Shown: piece after piece, positions 8,203 to 16,893 of the stretch | Position numbering within the stretch: position 1 is the first letter of the stretch | How the letters are laid out: each line of letters opens with the position of its first letter | From: Lacrimispora indolis DSM 755 | Lineage (GTDB): Bacteria > Bacillota > Clostridia > Lachnospirales > Lachnospiraceae | Assembly: GCF_000526995.1 (NCBI RefSeq) | Contig: NZ_AZUI01000001.1 | Span: forward strand, 5,374,001 to 5,438,000 | Length of the DNA stretch: 64,000 nt | Direction of reading: 5' to 3' | Position numbers and translations under genes: made by a program | The notes under the pieces: model-generated | What the model was told of the DNA's origin: nothing | Seen by the model: only the letters and a program-made list of their open reading frames with translations | Databases searched by the model: none

Positions 8203-9378
8203 TCACAGACGGTTTACCGCGGCCTCCAGCTGTTTCATGGCTTTTACAAGCACGCTTCGGGAGCATGCGGCATTTAACCTCATAAAACCTGAAAGACTGC
8301 GGCCAAAGGTATAACCTTCATTTAAGCCCAGCTTTGCTTCCTTGATCATGAACTTTCTTAACTGTTCATTATCCAGCCCCAATTCCCGGCAGTCCAGCCA
8401 TACCAGATAAGTGGCATCCGGTATATTAGGTTTGATTTTCGGAATGTATTTCTCACAATAATCTTTGATAAAATCAAAGTTCTCAGAGAGATATGGGAGC
8501 AATTGCTCCAACCACTCCTCTCCCTCATTAAACGCCGCTTCCATTGCCACTGAGCTAAATGCATTGTTCCTGTGAATGTCTAAATTCATCCAGAACTTAT
8601 CAAAGGCAGCCTTCATTTCCAGATTGGGGAAAACATTGGTTGATGCCTGCAATCCCGCAAGATTAAATGTCTTAGTACCGGAGATACAGCTTATGACATG
8701 ATCTCTGGCTTCGTCAGATATCATGGCTGTCGGAATATGTTTCTTTCCATGAAACACCAGGTCAGAGTGTATTTCGTCAGAAACCATCAGCACATCATTG
8801 GCACGGCAAATTTCAAACATCTTCTCCAGCTGTTCTTTCCTCCAGACGATGCCAAGAGGATTATGGGGACTGCACAGAAGAAAGATTTTTACGTTGGGAT
8901 CTTTTGCTTTCTCTTCGAAATCTGCAAAATCAATGGTCCAGCCTCCCTCCTGTTCAATCAGCTGATTTTCGACCACCTTTCTTTCCCATGCTTCTGTAAT
9001 ATCATAGAATTCAGAATACACAGGAGTCTGAATCATAACAGAGTCTCCCTCGTTAGTAAACACCTTGATAATGGAAGACAATGCAGGTACAACTCCTAAG
9101 CTCCAGCTCACCTTTTCCTTATCAATCTTCCAGCCATGTCTGCGAAGCTGCCAGCCAAGTATTGCATCAAAATAGGAGTCAGGCCGATATGTATATCCCC
9201 AGATCCCTTCCAAGGCTTTTTCCACACATGCATCAATGATTGGCTGTGCTGTCTGGAAATCCATATCTGCAACCCAAAGCGGAATCACATCCATGGTGCC
9301 AAACTTCTTCTGCCTCTCATCGTATTTTCCCGCGCGGTTTTTGCTTCTGTCAATCACGTTGTCAAAATTGTATTTCAT
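8203..9378 (-). CDS. patB: PLP-dependent C-S beta-lyase (MalY/PatB type)
   Basis: 391 residues, fold-type I aminotransferase-like. Typical features are PLWVADMDF at 33-41 (substrate loop of MalY/PatB), CSPHNPLG at 169-176, SDEIHSDL at 200-207 and the PLP lysine in SGTKTFNLAG at residue 236. This subgroup cleaves cystathionine, cystine or cysteine with release of a thiol, ammonia and pyruvate; aminotransferase activity is secondary. It is the first gene of the operon; the ribosome site AAGGAG lies 6 bp from the ATG and a sigma-54 promoter lies about 40 bp upstream. The exact thiol amino acid substrate cannot be read from the sequence. Confidence 0.9.
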   Translation of the reverse strand: MKYNFDNVIDRSKNRAGKYDERQKKFGTMDVIPLWVADMDFQTAQPIIDACVEKALEGIWGYTYRPDSYFDAILGWQLRRHGWKIDKEKVSWSLGVVPALSSIIKVFTNEGDSVMIQTPVYSEFYDITEAWERKVVENQLIEQEGGWTIDFADFEEKAKDPNVKIFLLCSPHNPLGIVWRKEQLEKMFEICRANDVLMVSDEIHSDLVFHGKKHIPTAMISDEARDHVISCISGTKTFNLAGLQASTNVFPNLEMKAAFDKFWMNLDIHRNNAFSSVAMEAAFNEGEEWLEQLLPYLSENFDFIKDYCEKYIPKIKPNIPDATYLVWLDCRELGLDNEQLRKFMIKEAKLGLNEGYTFGRSLSGFMRLNAACSRSVLVKAMKQLEAAVNRL

Positions 9379-9413
9379 ATAAAGCTCCTTTCCATTTTAT
9401 ACTTTTATATTAG

Positions 9414-9430
9414 AGCAACACGTGTGCCAA
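9414..9430 (-). promoter_or_regulatory. Sigma-54 promoter of the C-S lyase operon
   Basis: On the minus strand TTGGCAC (9430-9424), 5 bp, TTGC (9418-9415): an essentially perfect -24/-12 element with correct GG-to-GC spacing. It sits between the terminator of the activator gene and the patB-like start codon. Confidence 0.93.
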
Positions 9431-9459
9431 CTTTTCAGCCTAAAGAAAAATATTAATAA

Positions 9460-9500
9460 AAACGTAGAAAAGATCTGCAAACGCTACCTTTTCTACGTTT
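9460..9500 (-). terminator. Terminator of the PrpR-type activator gene
   Basis: A 13-bp perfect stem (AAACGTAGAAAAG at 9460-9472 with CTTTTCTACGTTT at 9488-9500), with T-rich sequence on both sides. It insulates the activator gene from the sigma-54 promoter just downstream. Confidence 0.8.
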
Positions 9501-9603
9501 ATTTTTTGCTATATCTTGTAACATTTTGGTGAGAAATGCAATTTTCATCTTTTTGGTTATTAATTGGTGGCTAATTGGTTTTAAATGGGTTTTAAATGGG
9601 TTG

Positions 9604-11688
9604 TTAATTAGTTATCCAATCAACTCCCTTTTTGGTAATATTGCTTCCGCCTCTGCCTTTTGTAACAGTTACGTAACCGTTTTCCTCTAACCTGCCTAAT
9701 ATTTTGCGCACCTGAGGCTGAGTTAACTTTATTTCACGCATCTGCGCCTCCAGCAGAATTTTTTCCCGTCCAATGGATTGTCCTCTACGCTCTGCGTCGT
9801 AAAGAATTTCCAGGATCACCTGCTCCTGCTGGGTGGGTGTGTGCAATATAGTTTCATATCGGGAAGGCTTTGTTGAAGTCCGTGGATTCAGCTCTTCCCC
9901 TTTGATCCCGTTTACCTCCTGTCTGTTTTTACGTATACGAAAAACCGGAGGCAGATCATCAATTGTTATTACCGTATGACCGGTAAAACACAAATAATCC
10001 ACAACATTGCGCAGCTCCCGTATATTTCCCGGCCATTCATATTCCCGGAACAGTTCTTTAATATCATCACTTAGCCGAAAGCTTCCCCCCAGCTCTTTTC
10101 GAAAACTGTCCAGAATTAAAAATACATCTTCCTCTCTCTCCCGAAGGGGCGGGATTAACACCGGCAAGGCATTCAGTCTGTAATAAAGATCCTGCCTGAA
10201 AGTGCCTTCCGCTACTTTTTGTTCAAGCTCTTCATTGGTTGCAGCTACGATCCGCACGTCAACATGGATAATTTGATTTCCGCCGACCCGCATAATTTCA
10301 CGTTCCTGCAAAACACGGAGCAGCTTTACCTGCAGGGCCGGGCTCATGCCTTCCACTTCGTCTAAAAACAGAGTCCCCTGATGGGCGAATTCAAACAGAC
10401 CCGGACGGCCTCCCTTTTTCGCTCCTGTAAAGGCCCCTTCTTCATAACCGAACAGCTCACTCTCCAATAAATTCTCCGGCATAGCCGCACAGTTGATCGC
10501 CACAAAAGGCTGGTCCCTTCGCTTTGATGCGTTATGAACGGAGTGGGCAAACAGCTCCTTACCGGTCCCGGTTTCTCCAATTAACAAAACCGGAGATTCC
10601 GTACCGGCCATTTTATTTAAAATAAATTTAGTCTTTAATATGGGGGCAGACTGCCCGATCACATCGTCAAAACAATATTTAGCCCTATGCCCCTGGCCTT
10701 TTTTCATCAATTGAACCCGCAGCTCGTTCTGACGGCGCTCCATCTCATTAAACTTCTGCAAAATGGCAAATGCGCCGACACAGGCATCCCGCCTTAACAC
10801 CGGGCGCACGTAAAGGCTGACTAAATTACCTGCAACTCTTACAACCTGGGGACTCGTTTCCTTTTTCTCTTCTAAGCATCTCCGGAACGGTATATAGGGA
10901 AACACTTCCTCTCCCGCCTTTGAAATGCCGAGATTTTCAGGCACCCGGGTGATATCGGCAGCATTTTTGTTGACCGCATAGATTTCTCCATGTTCATTTA
11001 CAGCGATCACTCCCTGATCAAGTACTTCCATGAGAATATCAAACTGGCTCTCCAGTCTCCTGGAACGGTTAAACATCTCATCAAAATAGTAGGTATTGGT
11101 GCAAACCGACTCCTGATAACGTTTAAATTCAACTTCTTCCAGCAAATCGTCAAAACCAAGCCGGAATGCAGCCTCTATCATTGTATCAGACGAGCAGGTT
11201 CTCTGTCCCAGGTTTATAATTGTGGAAATTCCACTGGGCACATAGCGCTCTTCATCCGGAGTAACAGCAATCTCTGCCATTTCAGTCAGTTTGCTTCCCG
11301 GAGCATAGAGAATAAATTTTAAATGAGTAATTCCCAGCTGTTCCAGCTGCGTCACTGCTTCCCTTGCCATGACCTCAGTGATATTAACGTAAAGGACCTT
11401 CGTGCCCTTTGGAATCTCTTCCAGACGGCGAACAGCTTCCTTTAAATAAGTAACCTGAATTTCCATCCGCTGTGCTTCAGGCGGAATATACCGGTCCGGA
11501 TCCCCCATGGCGTCAAAGGCATCCGTTGAGCCCATAAAAAGATCGCAGGGTTCCATATTTGCTGCCGTTCCATCCATCATGCTGTAGTTTCGTACAACGG
11601 CCCGTTCCCCAAATACTGACCGCACCTGCCTGGCATATGCTTTTCCAGCAAATGGATCCAATGCAATAACCGCAATACTTTTTTTCAT
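9604..11688 (-). CDS. Sigma-54-dependent activator with PrpR N-terminal and PAS domains
   Basis: 694 residues. Residues about 1-190 match the PrpR N-terminal sensory domain, about 210-310 a PAS domain ([18 protein letters not shown]), about 340-570 the AAA+ domain with GETGTGKE (Walker A), [13 protein letters not shown] (sigma-54 contact loop) and [10 protein letters not shown] (Walker B). The C-terminus, after a linker, is a winged-helix region ([19 protein letters not shown]) instead of the usual Fis helix-turn-helix. It lies directly upstream of the sigma-54 promoter of the C-S lyase operon and is almost certainly its activator, comparable in role to C. difficile CdsR. The effector is probably a cysteine-related metabolite (inference). 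Confidence 0.92.
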   Translation of the reverse strand: MKKSIAVIALDPFAGKAYARQVRSVFGERAVVRNYSMMDGTAANMEPCDLFMGSTDAFDAMGDPDRYIPPEAQRMEIQVTYLKEAVRRLEEIPKGTKVLYVNITEVMAREAVTQLEQLGITHLKFILYAPGSKLTEMAEIAVTPDEERYVPSGISTIINLGQRTCSSDTMIEAAFRLGFDDLLEEVEFKRYQESVCTNTYYFDEMFNRSRRLESQFDILMEVLDQGVIAVNEHGEIYAVNKNAADITRVPENLGISKAGEEVFPYIPFRRCLEEKKETSPQVVRVAGNLVSLYVRPVLRRDACVGAFAILQKFNEMERRQNELRVQLMKKGQGHRAKYCFDDVIGQSAPILKTKFILNKMAGTESPVLLIGETGTGKELFAHSVHNASKRRDQPFVAINCAAMPENLLESELFGYEEGAFTGAKKGGRPGLFEFAHQGTLFLDEVEGMSPALQVKLLRVLQEREIMRVGGNQIIHVDVRIVAATNEELEQKVAEGTFRQDLYYRLNALPVLIPPLREREEDVFLILDSFRKELGGSFRLSDDIKELFREYEWPGNIRELRNVVDYLCFTGHTVITIDDLPPVFRIRKNRQEVNGIKGEELNPRTSTKPSRYETILHTPTQQEQVILEILYDAERRGQSIGREKILLEAQMREIKLTQPQVRKILGRLEENGYVTVTKGRGGSNITKKGVDWITN

Positions 11689-11889
11689 GCTTTACCTTCC
11701 TGTGACAATACAAGCTCCCAACATCAGTTCAAAATACGCTTTTTTTGATGTCTCTAGTATAGCATAGCAAAAAAGGCAGGTAAAGATAGTACCAACACAT
11801 CTTTCAGGCAGCAGGCAGACCGTTTCAGCATCTATCACGCCTGATTGATCCGAATTCCGCCAATGCTTTGATTGTTTCTATCCATTGAG

Positions 11890-12030
11890 GGCATGATCGG
11901 ACTCCAGCAAATCCAGCAGATTCATTTTCAACATGCCTTTCTTGGGGCCAATGGAATTGACGTTTCATTTGGCCTGTCCACGGTAAGGGATATGGAAGCC
12001 AAAGGCAAACGGGCAATTATAAAAAACAGC
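11890..12030 (+). pseudogene. Remnant of a DeoR-family regulator (sensor-domain fragment)
   Basis: Plus-strand frame reading LQQIQQIHFQHAFLGANGID followed by VSFGLSTVRDMEAKGKRAI. This matches the C-terminal sugar-phosphate sensor of DeoR regulators (usual pattern: F-D-K-A-F-L-G-A-x-G-I-D, then G-L-S-T and E-A-x-x-K-R-A-M-I). There is no DNA-binding part and no start. It lies in the gap of about 390 bp between the activator and the SDR gene, so it is a decayed fragment. Confidence 0.65.
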
Positions 12031-12080
12031 CGCAATCCAAAAATGGAATTGCAGCTATTTTATGTTTTCCCTGTGTTTCT

Positions 12081-12980
12081 TTATGATTGCATGGATTGCC
12101 CGCCGTCCACATGGAGGACCTGACCTGTGACAAATGAGGAATCGTTACTTGCAAGATATACGTAGGTCGGGGCAAGCTCTACCGGCTGCCCTGCTCTTTT
12201 CATGGGAGTGTTGGAACCAAACGTGGGAATGTAGTCGGCCGGCCAGCTGGAAGGCTGAAGCGGCGTCCAGATTGGACCTGGTGCAACTGCATTTACCCGA
12301 ATGCCTCTAGACACCAGGGAACGGGCCATTGATCGGGTGAAGCTGACAATTGCTCCTTTTGTGCTGGAATAATCAATCAACTGGTCATTCCCAGCATAAG
12401 CAGTAACGGATGTTGTATTAATTATGGTGCTGCCGTCCTTTAAATGGGGCAGGACTGCTTTTGTCATAATGAAAATACCGAAAAAATTCACTTCAAAGGT
12501 AAGTACCATCTGCTCAACGGCAATGTTCTCTATACCGTCTTGCGGAAACTGCACACCTGCATTATTTACCAGGACGTCAAGTCTGCCTAAGGATGAAACG
12601 GTTTCGGATACTGCGTTTTGACAAAACAATTCGTCCCGTACATCTCCTGAGATCAAAAGACATTTTCTTCCCTGAGCTTCTACATAGGATTTCGTTATTT
12701 GCGCATCATCATGCTCGTCATAATAAACGATGCATACATCAGCGCCTTCCTTTGCAAATGCCAAAGACACAGCTCTTCCAATTCCGCTGTCTCCTCCCGT
12801 TACCAATGCCACTTTATCTTCCAGTTTACCTGTTCCAATATAGTCTGGATTGTCAAAGACAGGTTTCGGAACCATAAGTGTTTCCAATCCTGGTTGTACG
12901 GACTGATGCTGTGGAGGGAACTGGATCGGAACCTGTTGGCATACTTCTTTATAGCCCAAATATGAATAATAATCAGCCAA
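12081..12980 (-). CDS. SDR-family oxidoreductase (YghA/YdaD type)
   Basis: Start taken as TTG at 12980, which has GGAGA 6 bp upstream; an ATG six codons earlier (12998) has none. About 299 residues. The N-terminal extension of about 50 residues before the Rossmann fold, ending in IGTGKLEDKVALVTGGDSGI, is typical of the YghA/YdaD group of general-stress aldehyde reductases. TGGDSGIG binds NAD(P), NNAG is present, and the catalytic S, Y and K are in TTSVTAY, then YSSTKGA. The tail VTGQVLHVDGGQ is normal. It is monocistronic; the neighbours give no pathway hint. Confidence 0.88.
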   Translation of the reverse strand: MADYYSYLGYKEVCQQVPIQFPPQHQSVQPGLETLMVPKPVFDNPDYIGTGKLEDKVALVTGGDSGIGRAVSLAFAKEGADVCIVYYDEHDDAQITKSYVEAQGRKCLLISGDVRDELFCQNAVSETVSSLGRLDVLVNNAGVQFPQDGIENIAVEQMVLTFEVNFFGIFIMTKAVLPHLKDGSTIINTTSVTAYAGNDQLIDYSSTKGAIVSFTRSMARSLVSRGIRVNAVAPGPIWTPLQPSSWPADYIPTFGSNTPMKRAGQPVELAPTYVYLASNDSSFVTGQVLHVDGGQSMQS

Positions 12981-13114
12981 GCTTAATCTCCAATACATCT
13001 AATAACTATTATATGATTATATATTAATCAAACCAATGTCCTGATACACATTTTTTCTAAAATTTTAATCCTGAGCAAAAAACTGTTTTGAGCCATTTGA
13101 AAAAAGGCAGAAAA

Positions 13115-13666
13115 TTAAAAACCGAAATTCTCATAATCGGCTTTAATAAATCGGTGATAAATAGTATGGCAGTCTTCAAATTTTATACAATACCTGTAAG
13201 CATCCGGCTTCCCATCTGTAAAATATATTAAGTAATCAAATTCACCATTGTTCATCTTTTCACAAACAACATTACTTGAGTATTTATAAAATATATTCAG
13301 CAGATCCTCCAGTGAACAATCATGTATGCTTATTTTTTCAATAAAATCTCTTAAAAAATAGTTTTCATCAATGCTTTCATGAACATAGTCAACTCCCTTT
13401 GGAGGAATGGTAAAGCAAAATCTTGTTTCTGTATTGGAGTACTCCACTATTCCTAACCGTTCCTTTACAAATTCACAGAATTGATCCAAAACCTTAAACA
13501 ACTCCGTGACAGTATAAGATGTACCTAACAGATTACAAATCGATTCAATGGGGTAATACAATCTTATTATTTCGCTTCTATAACCAATTTTAATCTGCTC
13601 TTCTTTTATGACTTCAATTATATGATTCTCTAAGCCTTTAAAGGCTGATTCGTATTGAATCTGCAT
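13115..13666 (-). CDS. DUF3877 family protein
   Basis: 183 residues from the ATG at 13666, which has AGGAGG 6 bp upstream. The N-terminal part, with IIEVIKEEQIKIGYRSEIIR then LYYPIESICNLLG, matches my memory of the DUF3877 family found in Lachnospiraceae and relatives; its function is unknown. No signal peptide or membrane segment. The C-terminal half is rich in aromatic and acidic residues. It stands alone. Confidence 0.75.
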   Translation of the reverse strand: MQIQYESAFKGLENHIIEVIKEEQIKIGYRSEIIRLYYPIESICNLLGTSYTVTELFKVLDQFCEFVKERLGIVEYSNTETRFCFTIPPKGVDYVHESIDENYFLRDFIEKISIHDCSLEDLLNIFYKYSSNVVCEKMNNGEFDYLIYFTDGKPDAYRYCIKFEDCHTIYHRFIKADYENFGF

Positions 13667-13718
13667 ATATTTCCTCCTGGCGTTGGTTCTATCAATTTCC
13701 CCTGGAAACAAGGTCCAA

Positions 13719-13744
13719 AGCCACAGGTTTTCACACCTGTGGCT
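13719..13744. terminator. Hairpin upstream of the DUF3877 gene
   Basis: A perfect 10-bp stem (AGCCACAGGT with ACCTGTGGCT) and a 6-nt loop, about 50 bp before the DUF3877 start. T-tracts are weak on both strands. It may be an old terminator of the pseudogene upstream or a leader hairpin. The rest of the 13748-14018 gap shows nothing I can name. Confidence 0.4.
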
Positions 13745-14018
13745 CATTGTTTATAAGAATAATGCAATATTAACACGATCAAATCCCTTTTACAATAGGA
13801 AAAAGTACTTCCTTCCCTAATCCCGGATACGGATATCCGATATTTTTTGCCTGCCATCATAACAATACCGCCTTACTGCCAAAACCATGTACCACAACGT
13901 TTTTGAATTCATACAGTTACAAAGTTTTTACCGGAGCTTCATGGCATAAACGCAAACAGTGTGCAAACTGGTTTCTATTTCTAATAGTATAGTCCGTGAT
14001 TCTGTTTCATCCGCTATA

Positions 14019-14418
14019 TCATGAACGCTTAAACGGACTGCATCCGCTGGCTACACATCCTCCGTCACACAGAATGTCAGCACCTGTTAAATATCCCAGC
14101 CGTTCATCTGAAACGGCAGCATACAGTTGAGCAATTTCTTCCGGCCTGCCCAAACGTTTTATTGCATTGTATTTCATATAGGTCATCGCTTCATCCTTTT
14201 CCAGTAAAAAAACGTTCCAGACTCTCTGTATCAGTCACGTCGCCAATGCATATCTCAACTTCCCCCGGCACACGTGCAGCCGCAGGATCGCCCTTTAAAA
14301 CAAGGCCGCGCACTTTTTTACCATCTTCCAGAAGCCTTGCCGCTACACTGCTTCCCAGATTGCCGGCAATCCCTGTCACAAGGTAAACTATATTTTTTTC
14401 ATTGCTTTGATTATCCAT
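14019..14418 (-). pseudogene. Chimeric remnant: NmrA-like N-terminus joined to SDR C-terminus
   Basis: From ATG 14418 (GGAGG upstream) a 75-codon frame encodes an NAD(P)-binding N-terminus (NIVYLVTGIAGNLGSSVAAR then LLEDGKKVRGLVLKGD) and stops at 14191. In the +1 frame, overlapping at a T-rich junction (about 14205), the DNA continues with an SDR C-terminal end (NAIKRLGRPEEIAQLYA, then LTGADILCDGGCVAS) to a stop at 14019. The two parts come from different families, so this looks like a deletion fusion followed by a frameshift, not one gene. Confidence 0.8.
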
Positions 14419-14621
14419 AATGAATCCTCCGCTTAAAAATTAATGTTATTGAGCTTATCAATTTGATGTTTTTATCATAGCGGCGGAATATGTGTGAGTT
14501 ATTTATGAAATGTTTGAAAATTGTTAAATCAAATTCCCACCAGGAGTTGGGGCCTTAGACAAAACATTGCCGTCATCTGATAATATTTTCTCCTTTCCTG
14601 CAATTATTAAAGGAATTTAAA

Positions 14622-14667
14622 TTGACATATTTCATGGACTCATGTAAATGGGTTATGGTAATATAAT
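14622..14667 (+). promoter_or_regulatory. Promoter region of the yedK-like gene
   Basis: In the 307-bp gap before the gene there is a perfect TTGACA (14622-14627) and a perfect TATAAT (14662-14667), but they are too far apart to be partners. TTGACA would pair with TAAATG at 14645-14650 (17 bp). Which one is used is unclear. Confidence 0.4.
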
Positions 14668-14725
14668 ATTAAAACATGTGCAATACTACCAGATGATTCA
14701 GCAACAGGAAAGGTGATCGAATAAC

Positions 14726-15283
14726 ATGTGCGGCAGATATTATATTGAAATAGACAATATTGAACTGAATTCCATTATTGCAGAAGTCGAAAAAAAAGCG
14801 ACCGTTAAAACCGGAGAAATATATCCAACAAACACTGTGCCTGTTTTGTCGCCAAACGGAACCATGACGGCAATGCGCTGGGGTTTTCCAAGGTATGACA
14901 ATAAAGGGGAAGTCATTAACGCCCGAAGCGAAACAGCGGCGGAAAAAAACATGTTTCGCTACCCCATGATGGAAGGACGCTGCCTGATACCGGCAAGCTG
15001 GTACTTTGAATGGGAAAAACGAGGCTCAAAAAAGATAAAATATGCCCTGGCGGCTCCTGACAATCGTCCTGTATGGCTTGCCGGGCTATCGAGGAGAGAC
15101 GCTAAAACAGGAGACTCGCTTTTTGTTATTCTGACACGTCCAGCCTGGTCCGGCATCTCATTTATTCACGATCGGATGCCGGTGATTTTACCAAAAGAAA
15201 TTCACGATGAGTGGCTTTTTGGCCACGATCCAAAAGGCACCATGAACCGGGCGTCAGATGAAGTTCGCTATAGGCTGGAATAA
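14726..15283 (+). CDS. yedK: SOS response-associated peptidase / abasic-site sensor YedK (HMCES)
   Basis: 185 residues. Met-Cys-Gly-Arg at the N-terminus puts the catalytic Cys2, which crosslinks abasic sites in single-stranded DNA, in place. INARSET (the Asn that stabilises the crosslink), RCLIPASWYFEW (Glu) and FIHDRMPVIL (His) complete the known SRAP active site. The protein is slightly shorter than E. coli YedK (222). It protects abasic sites during replication as a DNA-protein crosslink. The convergent neighbour 63 bp away is also a DNA-repair-like protein. Confidence 0.95.
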   Translation: MCGRYYIEIDNIELNSIIAEVEKKATVKTGEIYPTNTVPVLSPNGTMTAMRWGFPRYDNKGEVINARSETAAEKNMFRYPMMEGRCLIPASWYFEWEKRGSKKIKYALAAPDNRPVWLAGLSRRDAKTGDSLFVILTRPAWSGISFIHDRMPVILPKEIHDEWLFGHDPKGTMNRASDEVRYRLE

Positions 15284-15345
15284 GAGATCGGATAGACCTC
15301 TGCCGTCCCGGCTTATTTACACCGGTGATGAAGCAAAACAGGGAC

Positions 15346-15648
15346 TTACACTCTTTCTCCTTTCCACAGGCAGGCTGCCATATCGACGCGTCCATCCGGG
15401 AGAAAGGGTACTCCTTCGTTTTCCAACATGTCCTTACGGATTTCCGGAAAACCGCCGCCTGCAATGGAGCCGTCAGCCATTACCACACGCTGCCACGGCA
15501 AATATTCCGGGCAAAAACGCATTGCCCGCCCAACCTCCCGCGCAGCACGAGGCCTTCCAAGCATATACGCTATTTGTCCGTATGAAATCACCTTACCGCG
15601 GGGAATTCTCTCCACAACATCATATACCTGAGTAAAAAATTGATTCAT
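15346..15648 (-). CDS. Alkyltransferase-like protein (ATL), MGMT fold without active cysteine
   Basis: 100 residues from the ATG at 15648; the open frame extends further upstream but that part is not homologous. The MGMT DNA-binding core is clear: VYDVVERIPRGKVISYGQIA, then GRPRAAREVGRAMR. The active-site motif PCHR is PWQR here (residues about 64-67), so the alkyl-accepting cysteine is replaced by tryptophan. ATL proteins bind O6-alkylguanine and hand the lesion to nucleotide excision repair. It points towards yedK; a shared repair role is suggested only by adjacency. Confidence 0.88.
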   Translation of the reverse strand: MNQFFTQVYDVVERIPRGKVISYGQIAYMLGRPRAAREVGRAMRFCPEYLPWQRVVMADGSIAGGGFPEIRKDMLENEGVPFLPDGRVDMAACLWKGERV

Positions 15649-15914
15649 AATCCCATTCTCTCTTTCAGTCAAACGGATATTCGCAATGACCAAGGGGCAC
15701 AGCGCCCCACGCACCATCGGGTGGCCCTTCGTTTCGCTGCTTTCTTTAATCATCAGCAATCTTTGTCATTATAATTGCCTCTCAATTATACACTATTATA
15801 AATAAAGTTTGCAACTTGAATGAAATCAACTCGATTAACCAAGGCAAAACAGTGTTTTGAATTATTCACTTAAAAGTATAGAATATCCGGACGGTTTAGA
15901 ATAGGTCGCTCAGA

Positions 15915-15943
15915 TTGACTTAACAAAGAAGTGAGATTATAAT
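15915..15943 (+). promoter_or_regulatory. Sigma-A promoter of the glutaredoxin-like gene
   Basis: TTGACT (15915-15920), 17 bp, TATAAT (15938-15943), then GGGAGG at 15991 and the ATG at 16002. A strong housekeeping promoter. Confidence 0.8.
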
Positions 15944-16001
15944 AAAAGTAGTATCAAAATAATATTAAGCGCTATCTATTGCTGCAGAATGGGAGGTAAA
16001 T

Positions 16002-16325
16002 ATGAAAGTAACCATGTATGGGGCGGAAATTTGTCCTGATTGCGTTAAGGCTAAAAAAAGCTTAACAGTACTTAGTGATATTGAGTTTGAATACAAGAAC
16101 ATTATTGGTGACACAGCTACTTTAAAGGAATTTTTAGCTTACCGGGATAACCATAGTATTTTCCAGGAAGTTAAGGAATCAGGAAGAATAGGAATACCGT
16201 TTTTTATATTGGAAAATGGCGAAAAAACTTTTGAGATCGATAAGTATGTAACTATTCCTGCTGAAGCCGAAAAAATGGAGAGTCCTGTCTCTTTTTGTTC
16301 TATTGATAAAAAAGGGCAATGCTGA
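16002..16325 (+). CDS. Glutaredoxin-like thioredoxin-fold protein with CPDC motif
   Basis: 107 residues, strong promoter and ribosome site. MKVTMYGAEICPDCVKAKK gives a CPDC redox motif at residues 11-14; RIGIPFFILENGEKTF is the cis-proline/GSH-like binding region shared with the paralogue at 6591. The C-terminal tail adds two further cysteines (SFCSIDKKGQC), absent from the paralogue; they may form a resolving pair. A dithiol oxidoreductase role is likely; the partner is unknown. Confidence 0.85.
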   Translation: MKVTMYGAEICPDCVKAKKSLTVLSDIEFEYKNIIGDTATLKEFLAYRDNHSIFQEVKESGRIGIPFFILENGEKTFEIDKYVTIPAEAEKMESPVSFCSIDKKGQC

Positions 16326-16341
16326 TAAAATAAAATCTGAT

Positions 16342-16398
16342 TTTGGGGGAGGGTGCGGATAAAAAGTTTTTTGTCCGCACCTCTCCTCTTCCCCCAAA
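16342..16398. terminator. Long two-part hairpin after the glutaredoxin-like gene
   Basis: Outer arms TTTGGGGG (16342-16349) and CCCCCAAA (16391-16398), inner arms GGTGCGGA (16352-16359) and TCCGCACC (16374-16381). Probably the transcription terminator, although no long T-run follows on the plus strand; the minus side is T-richer. Confidence 0.5.
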
Positions 16399-16569
16399 TT
16401 GAACTTATCGTAACAAAAAAATAAGAATAGGGACATTTTTCCCTACTCTTATATAGTACAAACTGCCTGCTACGTGGCAGTATATTTTTTATGTTGGCAT
16501 AGAGAATTATGGAAGTCAGCATAAATTATAGAGTCTTTTTCACAGACTCTATTCTCAAAATTCGCCAAA

Positions 16570-16776
16570 TTAGCTTATAATACTACATCCAACGTTTTCA
16601 ATACAAGATTTAATCGAATTTTCGTCCGTTGATTCATTATATCCGACTTCAATGGAACCTCTTGCCACATCAATATTAACCATTGAAATTCCTTCTATTT
16701 TATCTAATGCATTTTTAAGCTGAGTTTTAATCTCCGAATTCTGTATTCCTGATATATCATAATGAATTTTGTTCAT
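16570..16776 (-). CDS. Small HMA-fold (heavy-metal-associated-like) protein without CxxC
   Basis: 68 residues; AAGGAG lies 7 bp from the ATG. The length, the beta-alpha-beta-beta-alpha-beta pattern and the phrases LKNALDKIEGISMVNIDVAR and GSIEVGYNES match copper-chaperone-like HMA domains, but the metal-binding loop MxCxxC is replaced by GIQNSE. The protein therefore should not bind soft metals in the usual way. Such degenerate HMA proteins occur in Firmicutes; the function is unknown. Confidence 0.75.
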   Translation of the reverse strand: MNKIHYDISGIQNSEIKTQLKNALDKIEGISMVNIDVARGSIEVGYNESTDENSIKSCIENVGCSIIS

Positions 16777-16893
16777 AAGATAACTCCTTTACAATTTTAA
16801 TTATATTATGAAAACAAAAAGATGTTTTCATAATCGGATGGACGGGGCAAAGAACGTTCCTTTATCCTCACTTGCGTTGCAAGTTCGGATAAG

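Noticed and set aside
15658..15759. N-terminal extension of the alkyltransferase-like protein
   Set aside because: The extra 37 residues have no similarity to the family; the internal ATG at 15648 gives the normal length.
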